64,000 nt of DNA from NCBI RefSeq assembly GCF_005239225.2, contig NC_133297.1:20076147-20140146 (forward strand), given 5' to 3'. Every line of letters begins with the position of its first letter. The stretch's first letter is position 1. A program made the translations under genes and the position numbers. This document shows positions 24,350 through 34,283 of this stretch, one piece after another. The notes under the pieces are model-generated. The model was given only the letters and a program-made list of their open reading frames with translations, had not been told where the DNA came from and did not search any database. The stretch comes from Populus alba (taxonomy: Eukaryota; Streptophyta; Magnoliopsida; Malpighiales; Salicaceae).

Positions 24350-24735
24350 ATTCCCTTATGATGTTATTAGCCGAAGCTAATTGTTTATTCATCTCGTTCA
24401 TCCACTTAAGATGGCATTAGCCAAAGCTAATCAATATTTGTCCCGGCCATCCGTTTGGATGCCATTAGCCGAAGCTAATCAGTCCTTCATCCCGGCCATC
24501 CATTCGGACGCCATTAGCCAAAGCTAATCATTCTTTGTTCCGGCCATCCGTTCGGATGCCATTAGCCGAAGCTAATCACTCTTTTGTCCCGACTATCCGT
24601 TCGGATGCCATTAGCCAAAGCTAATCACTCTTTGTCCCGGCCATCCATTCGGATGCCATTAGCCGAAGCTAATCACTCATTTGTTCTTGCCATCCATTTG
24701 GATGCCATTAGCCGAAGCTAATCAACCTTTAATCA
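24350..24735. repeat. Minisatellite A in the 3' LTR, ~48-bp period
   Basis: About eight units combining ATTAGCCGAAGCTAAT with 'cggccatccgttcggatgcc'. Both parts are self-complementary: ATTAGC/GCTAAT around CGAA, and CATCCG/CGGATG around TT. The first two units resemble the array at 33744-33815 more than the later ones. Confidence 0.9.
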
Positions 24736-25091
24736 ACATTTAAGCGTTCGACAATTTAATATCGGTTCTAACAATACGGTAGTACTCAAGTTAAAATATT
24801 TCAAGATTCAACGTATGAAAAAGAAAGGTGCAAGTCACCTACCTGCTCCACCTGTGGGTCGTTCCTGTCTTGATGATGGTCCAATCCCAACCGCACCACC
24901 TAAGACATCAATGGTCACAAATCAGCACAGTTGTATTTATTTTACTTTTAAATCATATTCATCATCACACTTATTTCAAGACTTCATATGTTCACATTCA
25001 AGTGTTCCATATTTTACATCCATCACAGAAATTGTTACTAAAACCAGTTTTACCAGCCTCCCTCCGAGCTCTGCGTCACTGTTGATTTTGA

Positions 25092-25385
25092 GAAATCGGC
25101 AGCGAAAACTGCATTGATGCCGATTTCTGCTTCGGAAGCGAAAACAGCGTCGCTGCCGATCCAGAAATCGGCAGCAGAAACTGCGTCGCTACCGATCAAG
25201 AAATGGGCAGCGAAAAACTGTGTCGTTGCCGATTTCTGTATCGATAGTGAAGGCTACGTCGCTGCCCAATCCAGAATCGGCAGTGAATACTGCGTTGCTG
25301 CCGATTTCTGCATCGGCAGCGAAGACTGCGTCGCTGCCGATTTTCGCATCGGCAGCGAAGACTTCGGCAGCGAAGACTACATTCA
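25092..25385. repeat. Hairpin minisatellite C, 36-bp period (3' LTR)
   Basis: About eight 36-bp units. Best unit at 25312-25341: ATCGGCAGCGA, 8-nt loop, TCGCTGCCGAT, a perfect 11-bp stem. Period 36 keeps frames open on both strands, which produces spurious repetitive open frames. Confidence 0.9.
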
Positions 25386-25389
25386 TCAT

Positions 25390-25418
25390 CATCTCTCTCT
25401 CTCTCTCTCTCTAAATAA

Positions 25419-25468
<50 letters not shown>

Positions 25469-25470
25469 CT
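25390..25470. repeat. (CT)n, (TA)n and T-tract
   Basis: (TC)n at 25393-25413, (TA)n at 25421-25454, then a run of T. The 5' LTR has the (CT)n and T-tract (33690-33730) but not the TA run, so the TA expansion postdates insertion. Confidence 0.9.
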
Positions 25471-25483
25471 TTGGGTGTTTACA

Positions 25484-25495
25484 TTCTCCCCTCCT
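25484..25495 (-). promoter_or_regulatory. Polypurine tract of the chromovirus
   Basis: Minus-strand 'aggaggggagaa' directly abuts the 3' LTR, as needed for plus-strand DNA priming. Confidence 0.75.
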
Positions 25496-25519
25496 AAATA
25501 TGAATTTCGTCCTCGAAAT

Positions 25520-26923
25520 TTAAGAAGTTTTACATTCCATACCTGGTAGTCCAAATAAATTGGGATACTTTTTCCTCATCTCAGCCTCCCTCTCCCAAGT
25601 TTCCTCTTCTACTTGAGCATTTCGCCATAAAATTCTGACGATGGGGATCTTTTTGCTCCGTAATTCCTTCACTTCTTGACCTAGTATCCTTATGGGCCTC
25701 AATTCCAGTGTTAAATCTTCCTTGACTTCTACTGGAACCTGGGGTAGAACTCGGGTGGGGTCCACGTCAGCCTTCCTTAACAAGGAGACATGGAACACAT
25801 CATGAACCTTGGCTAGCTGTGGGGGCAAATCCACCTTGTAGGCTACTAGTCCTACTCATTGTAAGATTTTGAAGGGTCCGATGAAGCGGGGAGTTAACTT
25901 CCCTTTTAATCCAAACCGTAACATGTTCTTCCATGGGGCTACCTTCAGGAACACCTGGTCCCCCGTACTGAACTCGAGAGGTCTTCTCCTCACATCGGCA
26001 TACTTCTTCTGTCTATCCTGTGCGGCTTTGATGCAATCCCACTTTCTCCGTGGTGACTTGGACCAACTCTGCGCCATATAACTTCTGATCCCCTATTTCC
26101 TCCCAACACAAAGGAGTTCTGCACCTCCTACCATACAAGGCTTCATATGGGGCCATCCCTATTGTGGCTTGGTGACTATTGTTATACGTGAACTCCACCA
26201 ATGCCATGTGTTCCTCCCAGTTTCCCCTAAATTCTAGCACACAAGCCCGTAATAGGTCTTCCAAGACTTGGATGACTCTTTCTGATTGGCCATCCGTTTG
26301 AGGGTGAAACGCAGTGCTCATGTCCAATCTTGTCCCCAAGGCATGTTGTATGCTCGGCCAAAGTCGAGAGGTGAACCTGGGATCTCGATCCGATACAATG
26401 GACACCAGAATCCCATGAAGTCGAACCACCTCATTTATGTAGATTTTGGCAAGCTTGTCCACCGAGTTGGTCATCTTTATAGGCAAGAATAGTGCGGATT
26501 TCGTCAACCGATCTACGATGACCCATATCGCATCATTTCCTTTCCTCCCTTTGGGAAATCCTGACACGAAATCCATAGTGATCATCTCCCACTTCCATTC
26601 TGGAATTTGTAATGGTTGTAATGGTCCCGCAGGCCTTTGGTGTTCAACCTTGACTTGTTGACATATCCCACACTTTGACACATACTCAGCTATTTCCATT
26701 TTCATATTAGGCCACCAATAGAGATGTTTCAAGTCTCGATACATTTTAGTGCTGCCAGGATGCATGGAGAACTTGGACTCATGTGCTTCTTGTAGAACCA
26801 TTCGTTTGACTGTTTCGTCATTAGGCAGTACAACCGTTGTCCCATCATCAAGGACCCATCATCCGCTACTCGGAATTTCATTTCTACCCCTGCCTCCACA
26901 TTCTTTCTAATCTTGGACCCCAC
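25520..26923 (-). pseudogene. Integrase with chromodomain-like C-terminus (chromovirus)
   Basis: The 26801-26013 frame has the zinc-binding region ('HPGSTKMYRDLKHLYWWPNM', 'YVSKCGICQQVK') and the DDE core: 'MDFVSGFPKG', 'IVSDRDPRF', 'HPQTDGQSERVIQVLEDL'. A frameshift near 26070 leads to 26077-25856 ('VFLKVAPWKNMLRFG', the GPY-type region 'KLTPRFIGPFKIL'). After a stop it continues at 25834-25520, ending in a chromodomain-like stretch ('IVRILWRNAQVEEETWERE', 'KYPNLFG'). The segment 26923-26801 belongs to the RNase H/integrase linker. Integrase would insert the cDNA; the chromodomain-like tail usually biases target choice. Here at least two frame breaks disable it. Confidence 0.85.
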
Positions 26924-26950
26924 CTTGTCATGGAATTGGGCATGTAGTAT

Positions 26951-28696
26951 CTATTCTCGATACATTGGTTGCACCACTAATTGGGCTACTAACCCACCTC
27001 CTGCATCGATTCCCAAATCTGCACCCAACTCTTTTAATTCAGCCAATTGCCGCTCCTTTCCCACTGTTAAGCTTCCCAAGGAGGCTTTACTTTTGCGATT
27101 GAGGGCATCTGCCACCACATTTGCTTTCCCCGGGTGGTATTCTATGGTGCAATCATAATCCTTAATGAGTTCTATCCATCTTCTTTGCCGCATGTTCAAC
27201 TCCTTTTGCGACATCAGATACTTCAGGCTCTTATGATCAGTAAAAATTTGGGTTTGAGACCCATACAAATAGTGTCTCCATATTCTCAAGGCAAATACTA
27301 CAGCTGCCAACTCCAGGTCGTGCACCGGGTAGTTCACCTCATGAGTCTTTAATTGCCTTGATGCATAGGCGATCACCTTCCCATGCTGCATCAAAACACA
27401 CCCCAATCCCTTCCCCGAGGCATCACTATATACCACAAAACCCTCGGTCCCTGAGGGGAGAGTTAACACTGGAGCAGTGGTGAGCCTCCTCTTCAATTCT
27501 TGGAAGCTTGCCTCACATTCTTCCGACCACACCCATTTCTTATCCTTTCTAGTTAGCTGGGTCAAAAGGGTAGCAATCAGGGAAAAACCTTCGATAAATC
27601 TCCGATAGTATCCTGCAAGTCCCAGGAAACTACGTATTTCAGTGACCGAAGTCGGTCTTTCCCATTTCAAGACTGCTTCGACTATTTGGGGGTCGACAAA
27701 AACACCTTCGGCTGAAATGACATGTCCCAGAAACGTCACCCTTTTCAGCCAAAATTCACATTTACTCAGTTTTGCATATAGCTGGTGATCCCTCAAGGTT
27801 TGTAAGGTTTGTCTCAAGTGTTCTTTGTGCTCCTCGAAAGAATTCGAGTACACCAGTATATCATCAATGAATACCACCACAAACTTATCCAGGTATGGTT
27901 GGAAAACCCGATTCATCAAATCTATGAAGAGGGCTGGGGCATTCGTCAACCCGAACAGTAACACCAAAAATTCATAGTGTCCGTAACGAGTTCTAAATGC
28001 AGTCTTTGCTACATCCGCTTCTTTAATCTTCATCTGATAGTACCCTGATCTCATATCTATCTTCAAAAATGCCCTCGCTCCCTTTAATTGGTCGAACAAA
28101 TCATCTATCCGAGGTAACGGATACTTGTTTTTCATTGTTATTTTGTTCAACTGTCTATAGTCAATACAAAGTCTATGGGTTCCATCTTTCTTTCTTACAA
28201 ATAGGACTGGTGCTCCCCAAGGAGAAGTACTGGGCCGTATGAACCCTTTGTCTAATAATTCCTGTAATTGAGTCTTTAACTCGTTTAGTTCTGCTGGAGC
28301 CATTCGATACGGTTGTTGAGCTATGGGTGGGACTCCAGGAAAAGTGTCTATAGACACCTCTACCTCTCGCTCCGGGGGTAGTCCTGGTAGTTCTTCAGGA
28401 AACACATCTGGAAAATCCTTCACCACAGGAATATCCTTCAATCGTGGACCTTCATCATCAGAGTTTAAGATGTATGCGAGGTATCCCGTACATCCCTTTC
28501 TTAAAAGTTCTTGGGTTGTTACCACCGATATTAAAGCATTCAGTTTGAGAACTCTCTCTCCTTCAAAAGTCATTTTCTCGCCCTTAGGTGTTTGAAAAGT
28601 AACAGTTTTAGCATAACAATCTATTAGAGCCTTGTATTTACTCAACCAATCCATGCCTAATATTATGTCAAAATCATGCAGCTCTAAGGGAATCAA
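26951..28696 (-). pseudogene. Reverse transcriptase-RNase H of the chromovirus
   Basis: An uninterrupted 581-codon frame. RT: '[20 protein letters not shown]', '[12 protein letters not shown]', '[15 protein letters not shown]', and the catalytic box '[12 protein letters not shown]'. RNase H follows: '[15 protein letters not shown]', '[10 protein letters not shown]', '[10 protein letters not shown]', 'VVADALNRK'. The residues needed for both activities appear present. It lies in the same frame as the protease piece upstream, separated by a single TAA (about 28700-28702), and ends at a stop at 26951 before the integrase region. This is the best-preserved coding part of the window's retroelements, but it belongs to a non-functional polyprotein. 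Confidence 0.9.
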
Positions 28697-28702
28697 GTCT
28701 AC

Positions 28703-28948
28703 TTATGTTTCATACCCGGATAAACTAACCCCCACATCCACATATACAATATTTGTTTCAACCATGTTTCCCATTGGAGTTCCAATTACGAACCCCTTCT
28801 CTACTATTTCTACTTCCTTTCTCAATTTAGTGACAATTCTCTTAGCAATGAATGAGTGGGTGGCCCCCGGATCAAACAATACATGCACATTAAAATCATT
28901 TAACAGTAGTGTACCTGCCACCACATCCGATGCAGCCCTGACCTCCTC
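28703..28948 (-). pseudogene. Aspartic protease of the chromovirus
   Basis: A short frame with 'VHVLFDPGATHSFIAKRI'. The active-site triplet reads DPGA where the family usually has D(S/T)GA. One in-frame stop separates it from the zinc-knuckle region upstream (28949) and one from RT downstream (about 28700). Confidence 0.75.
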
Positions 28949-30134
28949 CTATGTCAGGTGGAAGACCCTCCCTGGGGTCCAATCATTTTGTGCCCTCGGC
29001 TTCCCTCGACTGGAGTTTGCCCCTGATTGAGAAGATCTGACTGGCCTATTAACAGTGACTGACTGCTGGTGGCTCTGACTGGGCTGTCTATAGCTCTGTA
29101 CTTGTCCGGTGTTTCTTTTGGAGCAGTCCCTCTTGTAATGACCTCTCCCACCACAATAATGACACCCTTGGCTAAGATACTGGTAGTTCCTCCACCTATG
29201 ACCCTCTCCTCTGCACACAAAGCATCGCCCAGGGGAAACTGAGCAGTCCCAGGGTGTTTTTGTCCACATTTTACACAAAAAGGATAGTCAACACCCCTGC
29301 GGTCACCGGTCCCAGTTGAAGAGTTTGCCCTCGAGTGCGACTGTCCAACCATCACTCTCCCACTTGACTGTTGGTGAGGCAGTAATATCAAACTCCCTTT
29401 TTTTTTGTACTGCTCAAACACTCCACTTTTTCCTTTCTTCGGGTGCGGTGGTCTGCCACTGAAATAGTCCCCATCTCTCTTTTTGCTTATACCCTAATAC
29501 CCCCTTGGCTTTCTCCAATACATGCCTCCAGAGCTTGTGCAGCCTCAATCAATTTCCTCACCGATTTAAATCGCAAGGCGATCAATCCTTGTCTCAAATC
29601 CTGTCGTAAACCATCTCTCAACTTTTCAATCATATGTTCCTCTGTCGGCACATAATGTGGGGCGAACAATGAGAGGTCATGGAATCTCCTTTCATACTCC
29701 AATACTGACATATCACCCTGTCTTAATGCCAAGAACTCTTGTTCTTTCACCTTGCGATGATACTTGGAATAAAACTGATTCTCAAACTCTATCTTGAAGT
29801 CACTCCAGGTTAGTGTCTCAGTCGCACGCCTCAACTGAACTGTTTCCCACCATGTCATGGCCCTATCAGACAGTAACTGGGTTGCACAATTTACCCTCAA
29901 ACCCTCGAGTATGCTTATTTGAATCATTGTCTTTTCTACCTTCCTGATCCATCTTCCAGCTATCTCTGCATCTTGTTCCCCCATATACGGTTCACAAACC
30001 ATTTCCCTCATACTCTTGACTAGTCGCACTAGTGGCACCACATTATCCATGGTCATGCTAGTCATAGGGGCTGCTGGTGGAATCTGCGTGGTGGGAGTTG
30101 TTTGTGCCGCTGAACTAGCCATGCCCTCCATCAC
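28949..30134 (-). pseudogene. Gag of the chromovirus, frameshifted
   Basis: 30134-29487 (215 codons) holds the capsid-like domain: 'MTWWETVQLRRATE', 'FENQFYSKYHRKVKEQEFLA', 'LSLFAPHYV', 'LRDGLRQDLRQG'. After frame changes near 29470 and 29330, the nucleocapsid part follows with zinc knuckles 'CFVCRGEGHRWRN' (last Cys lost) and 'CHYCGGRGHYKRDC' (intact CCHC). Gag would coat the element RNA. It is not translatable as one protein. Confidence 0.85.
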
Positions 30135-30505
30135 TGCTTTAACTATTTGTACAAGGAATCCCGCATCTACATATTATGGGGGCACACCAGTTGGAACAGC
30201 AGATGGTTGTGCTTTTGTTCTTTCTCTCTGCTCTGTTGCAACGGGGGGTGTTCCCTTTGTCTGATTAGGCCTCGAGCCTTCCCCCGCCACCGTATCTTCC
30301 CCCTGCAAGGTTTCGGGTGGTATTATCGGAGCATGAGATGCTGTATCATCTAAGGGATCTTCGTCTTGCCAACCTTAGGCACCTCGGTTCATGCCCCTCC
30401 TTTCTAAGGAGGGCGGCTCAGTTCGTGTCCCTTGTCGGGTGCGTACCATCCTGAAATTCATCGCAACAACACATTTATTAATGATCCTCAGGATCCATAC
30501 CAAGT
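30135..30505 (-). other. Leader between primer-binding site and gag
   Basis: About 370 bp of degraded gag 5' end and untranslated leader. There is no separate gene. Confidence 0.5.
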
Positions 30506-30517
30506 GCTCTGATACCA
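30506..30517 (-). promoter_or_regulatory. Primer-binding site, tRNA-iMet type
   Basis: Minus-strand TGGTATCAGAGC, complementary to the 3' end of plant initiator tRNA-Met, 2 nt inside the 5' LTR end (30520). Confidence 0.85.
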
Positions 30518-31079
30518 ACTGTAACAACCCGGCTTTCCAAGCCCAAAACAACAGTAAATTTTTTTATTTTATTTTTATATTTAATACACATGGTGCCGGT
30601 AATTAAAGAACTTGAATCCTCACATCATCAAAATACAATCCATACAATCAACATTTCATTTAAAAGCGAATCTTACACAAACACATAATATTAAGTTGCA
30701 TGATTTGTAGTTCATATTAAAATATATACATGGACATGAGTTTGCATTCTTTTCCTACTAATAGCCATCAAATTTTAAACAAAAAGGATCTAATAAAAGT
30801 TATACATTCAGTACATTGATCCATACAAAATACATTGTAATTTAGAATGCATCTACATAATTCCTTGCAAAAGTAGGTTCCCGTGTGTCGGGTTTCCTAG
30901 ACATCTCGTTGGTGTGACGTCCCTGCAGCATTACAAAATATTTAAGAGAATGCAAATACTTAATAATAATAATAATAATAGTAACTAACGGCCTGGCAAT
31001 TAATTAAAGCATTAACATTTATAATTTCTTCATGTATTTGATGTAACAGCTAGTAGTACATATAGGTACACAAGTTTTC

Positions 31080-31565
31080 GAATGCCATGCGCCGAAACTA
31101 GTCATTCATTTGTCCGCGTCGCTGTCGATTTCTGTATCGGCAGCGGAAACTGCGTCGCTGCCGATCTAGAATCGGCAGCAGAATCATTCCTTTATCCCGG
31201 CCATCCATTCGGACGCCATTAGCCAAAGCTAATCAATATTTGTCCCGGCCATCCATTTGGATGCCATTAGACGAAGCTAATCAGTCCTTCATCCTGGCCA
31301 TCCATTTGGACGTCATTAGCCAAAGCTAATCACTCTTTTGTCCCGGCCATCCGTTCGGATGCCATTAGCCGAAGCTAATCACTCTTTTGTCCCGACTATC
31401 CGTTCGGATGCCATTTAGCCGAAGCTAATCACTCGTCCCGATGCCATTAGCCGAAGCTAATCACTCATTGTCCCGGCTATCCATTCGGATGCCATTAGCC
31501 GAAGCTAATCACTCATTTTGTCCCGGCCATCCATTCGGATGCCATTAGCCGAAGCTAATCAACCT
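31080..31565. repeat. Minisatellite A in the 5' LTR, ~48-bp period
   Basis: About ten units of the ATTAGC/CATCCG double-hairpin type, some shortened (for example near 31430). One minisatellite C hairpin is embedded at about 31112-31185. Confidence 0.9.
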
Positions 31566-31914
31566 TTAATCAACATTTAAGTGTTCGACAATTTAATATC
31601 GATTCTAACAATACGGTAGTACTCAAGTTAAAATATTTCAAGATTCAACGTATGAAAAAGAAAGGTGCAAGTCACCTACCTACTCCACTTGTGGGTCGTT
31701 CCTGTCTTGATGATGGTCCAATCCCGACCGCACCACCTAAGACATCAATGGTCACAAATCAGCACAGTTGTATTTATTTTACTTTTGAATCATATTCATC
31801 ATCACACTTGTTTCAAGACTTCATATGTTCACATTCAAGTGTTCCATATTTTACACCATCATATCATGAAATTGTTACTAGCATTTAAGTCATTCCTGCC
31901 TAGGAGGCTTATTG

Positions 31915-32350
31915 TAGAAATCGACAGCAAGAACTGGTTCGCTGCGGGCTGCCAGTTCGGCAGCGACAACTGTTTCGCTGCCGGCAGCCCGTTCGACAGC
32001 GAAAACTGCATCGCTGTTGGTGCCACAGTTTCGCTACACAACGCACAACTCGGCAGCGAATATCAAATCGCTGTAGGAAGTTCAGTTTCGGCAGCGAAAC
32101 AGAATTTCGCTGCACAACACACAATTCGGCAGCGAATATCAATTCGCTGCAGGAGGTTCAGTCGTGGCAGCGAAACAGAATTTCGCTGCGCAAGACACAA
32201 ATCGGCAGCGAATATCGATTTGCTGCAGGAGGTTCGGTTGCGGCAGCGAAACAGAATTTCGCTACGCAAGACACAAAATCGGCAGCGAATATCGATTCGC
32301 TGCAGGAGGTTCGGTGCGGCAGCGAAACAGAGTTTTGCTGCACAACACAC
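31915..32350. repeat. Hairpin minisatellite D, ~76-bp period
   Basis: Units start near 32051, 32127, 32203 and 32280, with diverged copies before. Each has two stems: GCAGCGAAA...TTTCGCTGC and GCAGCGAAT...ATTCGCTGC. It is absent from the shortened 3' LTR. Confidence 0.85.
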
Positions 32351-32379
32351 AAATCGGAACCATCAATTTCAGCACATAG

Positions 32380-32745
32380 TTCTTCAACAAAATTCCAGCA
32401 ACAACATCACAGCAAAACACATTGATTTCAGCAACAATCATCACAGCAGAACACATTAAATTTCAGCAGCAACATCACCGCAGAAGACATTAAATTTCAG
32501 CAACAATCATCACAACAAAACACATTAATTCCAGCAGCAACATCACAGCAAAACACATTGATTTCAGTAACAATCATCACAGCAGAACACATTAAATTTC
32601 AGCAACAATCATCACAGCAAAACACATTAATTCCAGCAGCAACATCACAGCAAAACACATTGATTTCAGCAACAATCATCACAGCAAAACACATTAATTC
32701 CAACAGCAACATCACAGCAGAACACATTAAATTTCAGCAGAACAC
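32380..32745. repeat. Minisatellite E, ~35-bp period
   Basis: About ten copies of a unit like 'cagcaacaatcatcacagc' + 'aaaacacattaattc', with alternating forms. No self-complementarity is obvious. Confidence 0.85.
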
Positions 32746-33251
32746 ACACACACATGCATGCTGGCCTACCCCATAGTTAAAGCCAGCCCTCTACCATGAT
32801 TTGTTAGATGTTCTGAAATTGACTTTATTTCACTTCTGTTTGCTAGTTCTCCTAGTTAATATCAATTTCCTTCATAGCTGGCTTAGGTCTTAGATTAATT
32901 TTTCTTAGGGTTTTTCTTCTTCATTTTCGTTTCTGATTTTTAAGGGGAAGAGGAAGGGAGTTTCATGACCCATACCTTCTGAATTTAACTAAGTTTGAGG
33001 AAGGTTTGACACTATTCTTTTCTCTTCATCTGCTGGTTCTCCTCCTTTTTCTTCCTCTCACATTTTCCAGCTCTCTTTTTCCTCTCCTCTATGCAGCTGC
33101 CCACTCCTCTCTCAAGGTCTCATCTCTCCCTCACCAGTTCACAAGGCAATCTCTACTGGTTGATTCACGTTTCTGCTGTGAAAGGGGAAGGGAAGAATGG
33201 CATGCAGCTGCTGGTTTGGGAAGAAGATGGATCATTCTCTCTCCCCTCTTT

Positions 33252-33260
33252 GTATTTATA
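33252..33260 (-). promoter_or_regulatory. LTR TATA box (minus)
   Basis: Minus-strand 'agtataaatacaaag' is followed by a purine-rich 'aggggagagagaatg'. The same arrangement is seen in the two solo LTRs. Confidence 0.55.
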
Positions 33261-33369
33261 CTACCCATCAAATGAAATGGGTTGTTTGGGGGTTGGTTTA
33301 GGTGTGTTCTTATCCTTGTTTGGTTGATCTAAAACTAGTTTTACCCCTCCCTCCCAGCTCTGCGTCACT

Positions 33370-33690
33370 GTTGATTGAGAAATTGGCAGCGAAAACTGCA
33401 TCGCTGTCGATTTCTGCTTCGGCAGCGAAAACAGCGTCACTGCCGATCCAAAAATCGGCAGCAGAAACTGCGTCGCTGCCGATCAAGAAATGGGCAGCGA
33501 AAAACTGTGTTGTTGCCGATTTTTGTATCGATAATGAAGGCTGCGTCACTGCCAAATCCAGAATCGGCTATGTTGTTGCCGATTTCTGTATCGATAGTGA
33601 AGGCTGCGTCGCTGCCAAATCCAGAATCAGCAGCGAATACTGCGTCGCTGCCGATGCAAAAATCGGCAGCGAAGACTGCATTCATCATCA
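33370..33690. repeat. Hairpin minisatellite C, 36-bp period (5' LTR)
   Basis: The same unit type as 25092-25385, with extra copies near 33520-33620 including a duplicated 'gccgatttctgtatcgat' piece. Confidence 0.9.
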
Positions 33691-33743
33691 TCTCTCTCTC
33701 TCTCTCTCTCTAAATAAGTTTTTTTTTTCTTTGGGTGTTTACA

Positions 33744-34283
33744 CCATTAGTCAAAGCTAATCATTTATCCATCTCGGTCATCCATTTAGGATGCCATTAG
33801 TTATAGCTAATCATTAACCAATCAAACATCCCAAAGGCGGTTTATAACAATTTGACATTCACTATAACATAATAGTAGACCCTTCATAAATCCTTTGTAA
33901 TACATAAACAAACATTCCATAACAGTTTAATATTCAATATAATATAACAGTAGACTCTTCGTATTACTTATCCAACCATTCATAATAGTTAATGTTCAAT
34001 ACGATACAACAATAGATCCCTCGTAATACTCATACAAAAATTCACAAAAATTTAGCACTATATATAGCACAATAATAGAACTTTCACAATACTCATATAA
34101 ACATTTATGACAAATAACCTTCAACATAATACAACAATAGATCTTCATAATACTCACACAACCATTCATAACAATTAACATTTAGTATAATGCAACGGTA
34201 TAGATCCTTTATAATACTCAAACAACCATTCGTGACAATTAACGTTCAGTATAATACAATGGCATATCCTTTTTAATACTCAT
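33744..34283. repeat. Right part of an older LTR: two A units, then a 62-bp tandem array
   Basis: 33744-33815 has two minisatellite A units. About 33850-34283 is seven units of 60-65 bp (first one 75 bp) of the type 'ttaacattcagtataatacaacaatagatcc...aatactcatacaaccattcataacaa'. This looks like the far side of the LTR into which the chromovirus inserted. Confidence 0.7.

Larger units (their letters stand above)
23388..25483 (-). repeat. 3' LTR of the chromovirus (chimeric, shortened)
   Basis: Its right edge is 'gggtgtttaca' (25483). Its left edge is 'tgtaatggacccag' (23388), a diverged match to 'tgtaacaacccgg' at 30520. Right of about 24420 it is near-identical to the 5' LTR. Left of that it is only loosely similar. 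It also lacks the region equivalent to about 31880-33335, including the TATA box. Confidence 0.7.
23388..33743 (-). mobile_element. Tekay/Del-type chromovirus (Ty3/gypsy), minus strand, rearranged left end
   Basis: On the minus strand the order is: 5' LTR (33743-30520), primer-binding site, gag, protease, RT, RNase H, integrase with a chromodomain-like tail, polypurine tract, 3' LTR (25483 leftward). Gag-PR-RT-RH-IN order and the chromodomain-like tail place it with chromoviruses. The two LTRs agree closely from about 24420 to 25483 versus 31210 to 33743. Further left the 3' LTR is of a diverged subtype (about 23388-24410) and it lacks about 1.45 kb present in the other. The reading frame is broken several times, so the copy is not autonomous. 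Confidence 0.85.
30520..33743 (-). repeat. 5' LTR of the chromovirus (3.2 kb)
   Basis: Plus-strand edges are TGTAACAACCCGG (30520) and GGGTGTTTACA (33743). It contains four different minisatellites (31080-31565, 31915-32350, 32380-32745, 33370-33690) and a minus-strand TATA box at 33252-33260. The five bases outside it (ccatt, 33744-33748) have no match beside the left LTR (tactt). Confidence 0.85.

Noticed and set aside
24350..24735. CRISPR-like look of regular repeats with short spacers
   Set aside because: Eukaryotic LTR context, spacers are themselves repeated, no cas genes, and the unit is a tandem minisatellite.
25114..25497. Ser/Ala/Lys-rich repetitive open frames on both strands
   Set aside because: Artefacts of the 36-bp hairpin array; both strands are open for the same reason.
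28323..28595. Plus-strand frames across the chromovirus pol region
   Set aside because: Antisense shadows of protease/RT coding sequence.
31665..32459. 264-codon open frame on plus
   Set aside because: Runs antisense to the LTR through hairpin arrays whose periods keep frames open; no domain seen.
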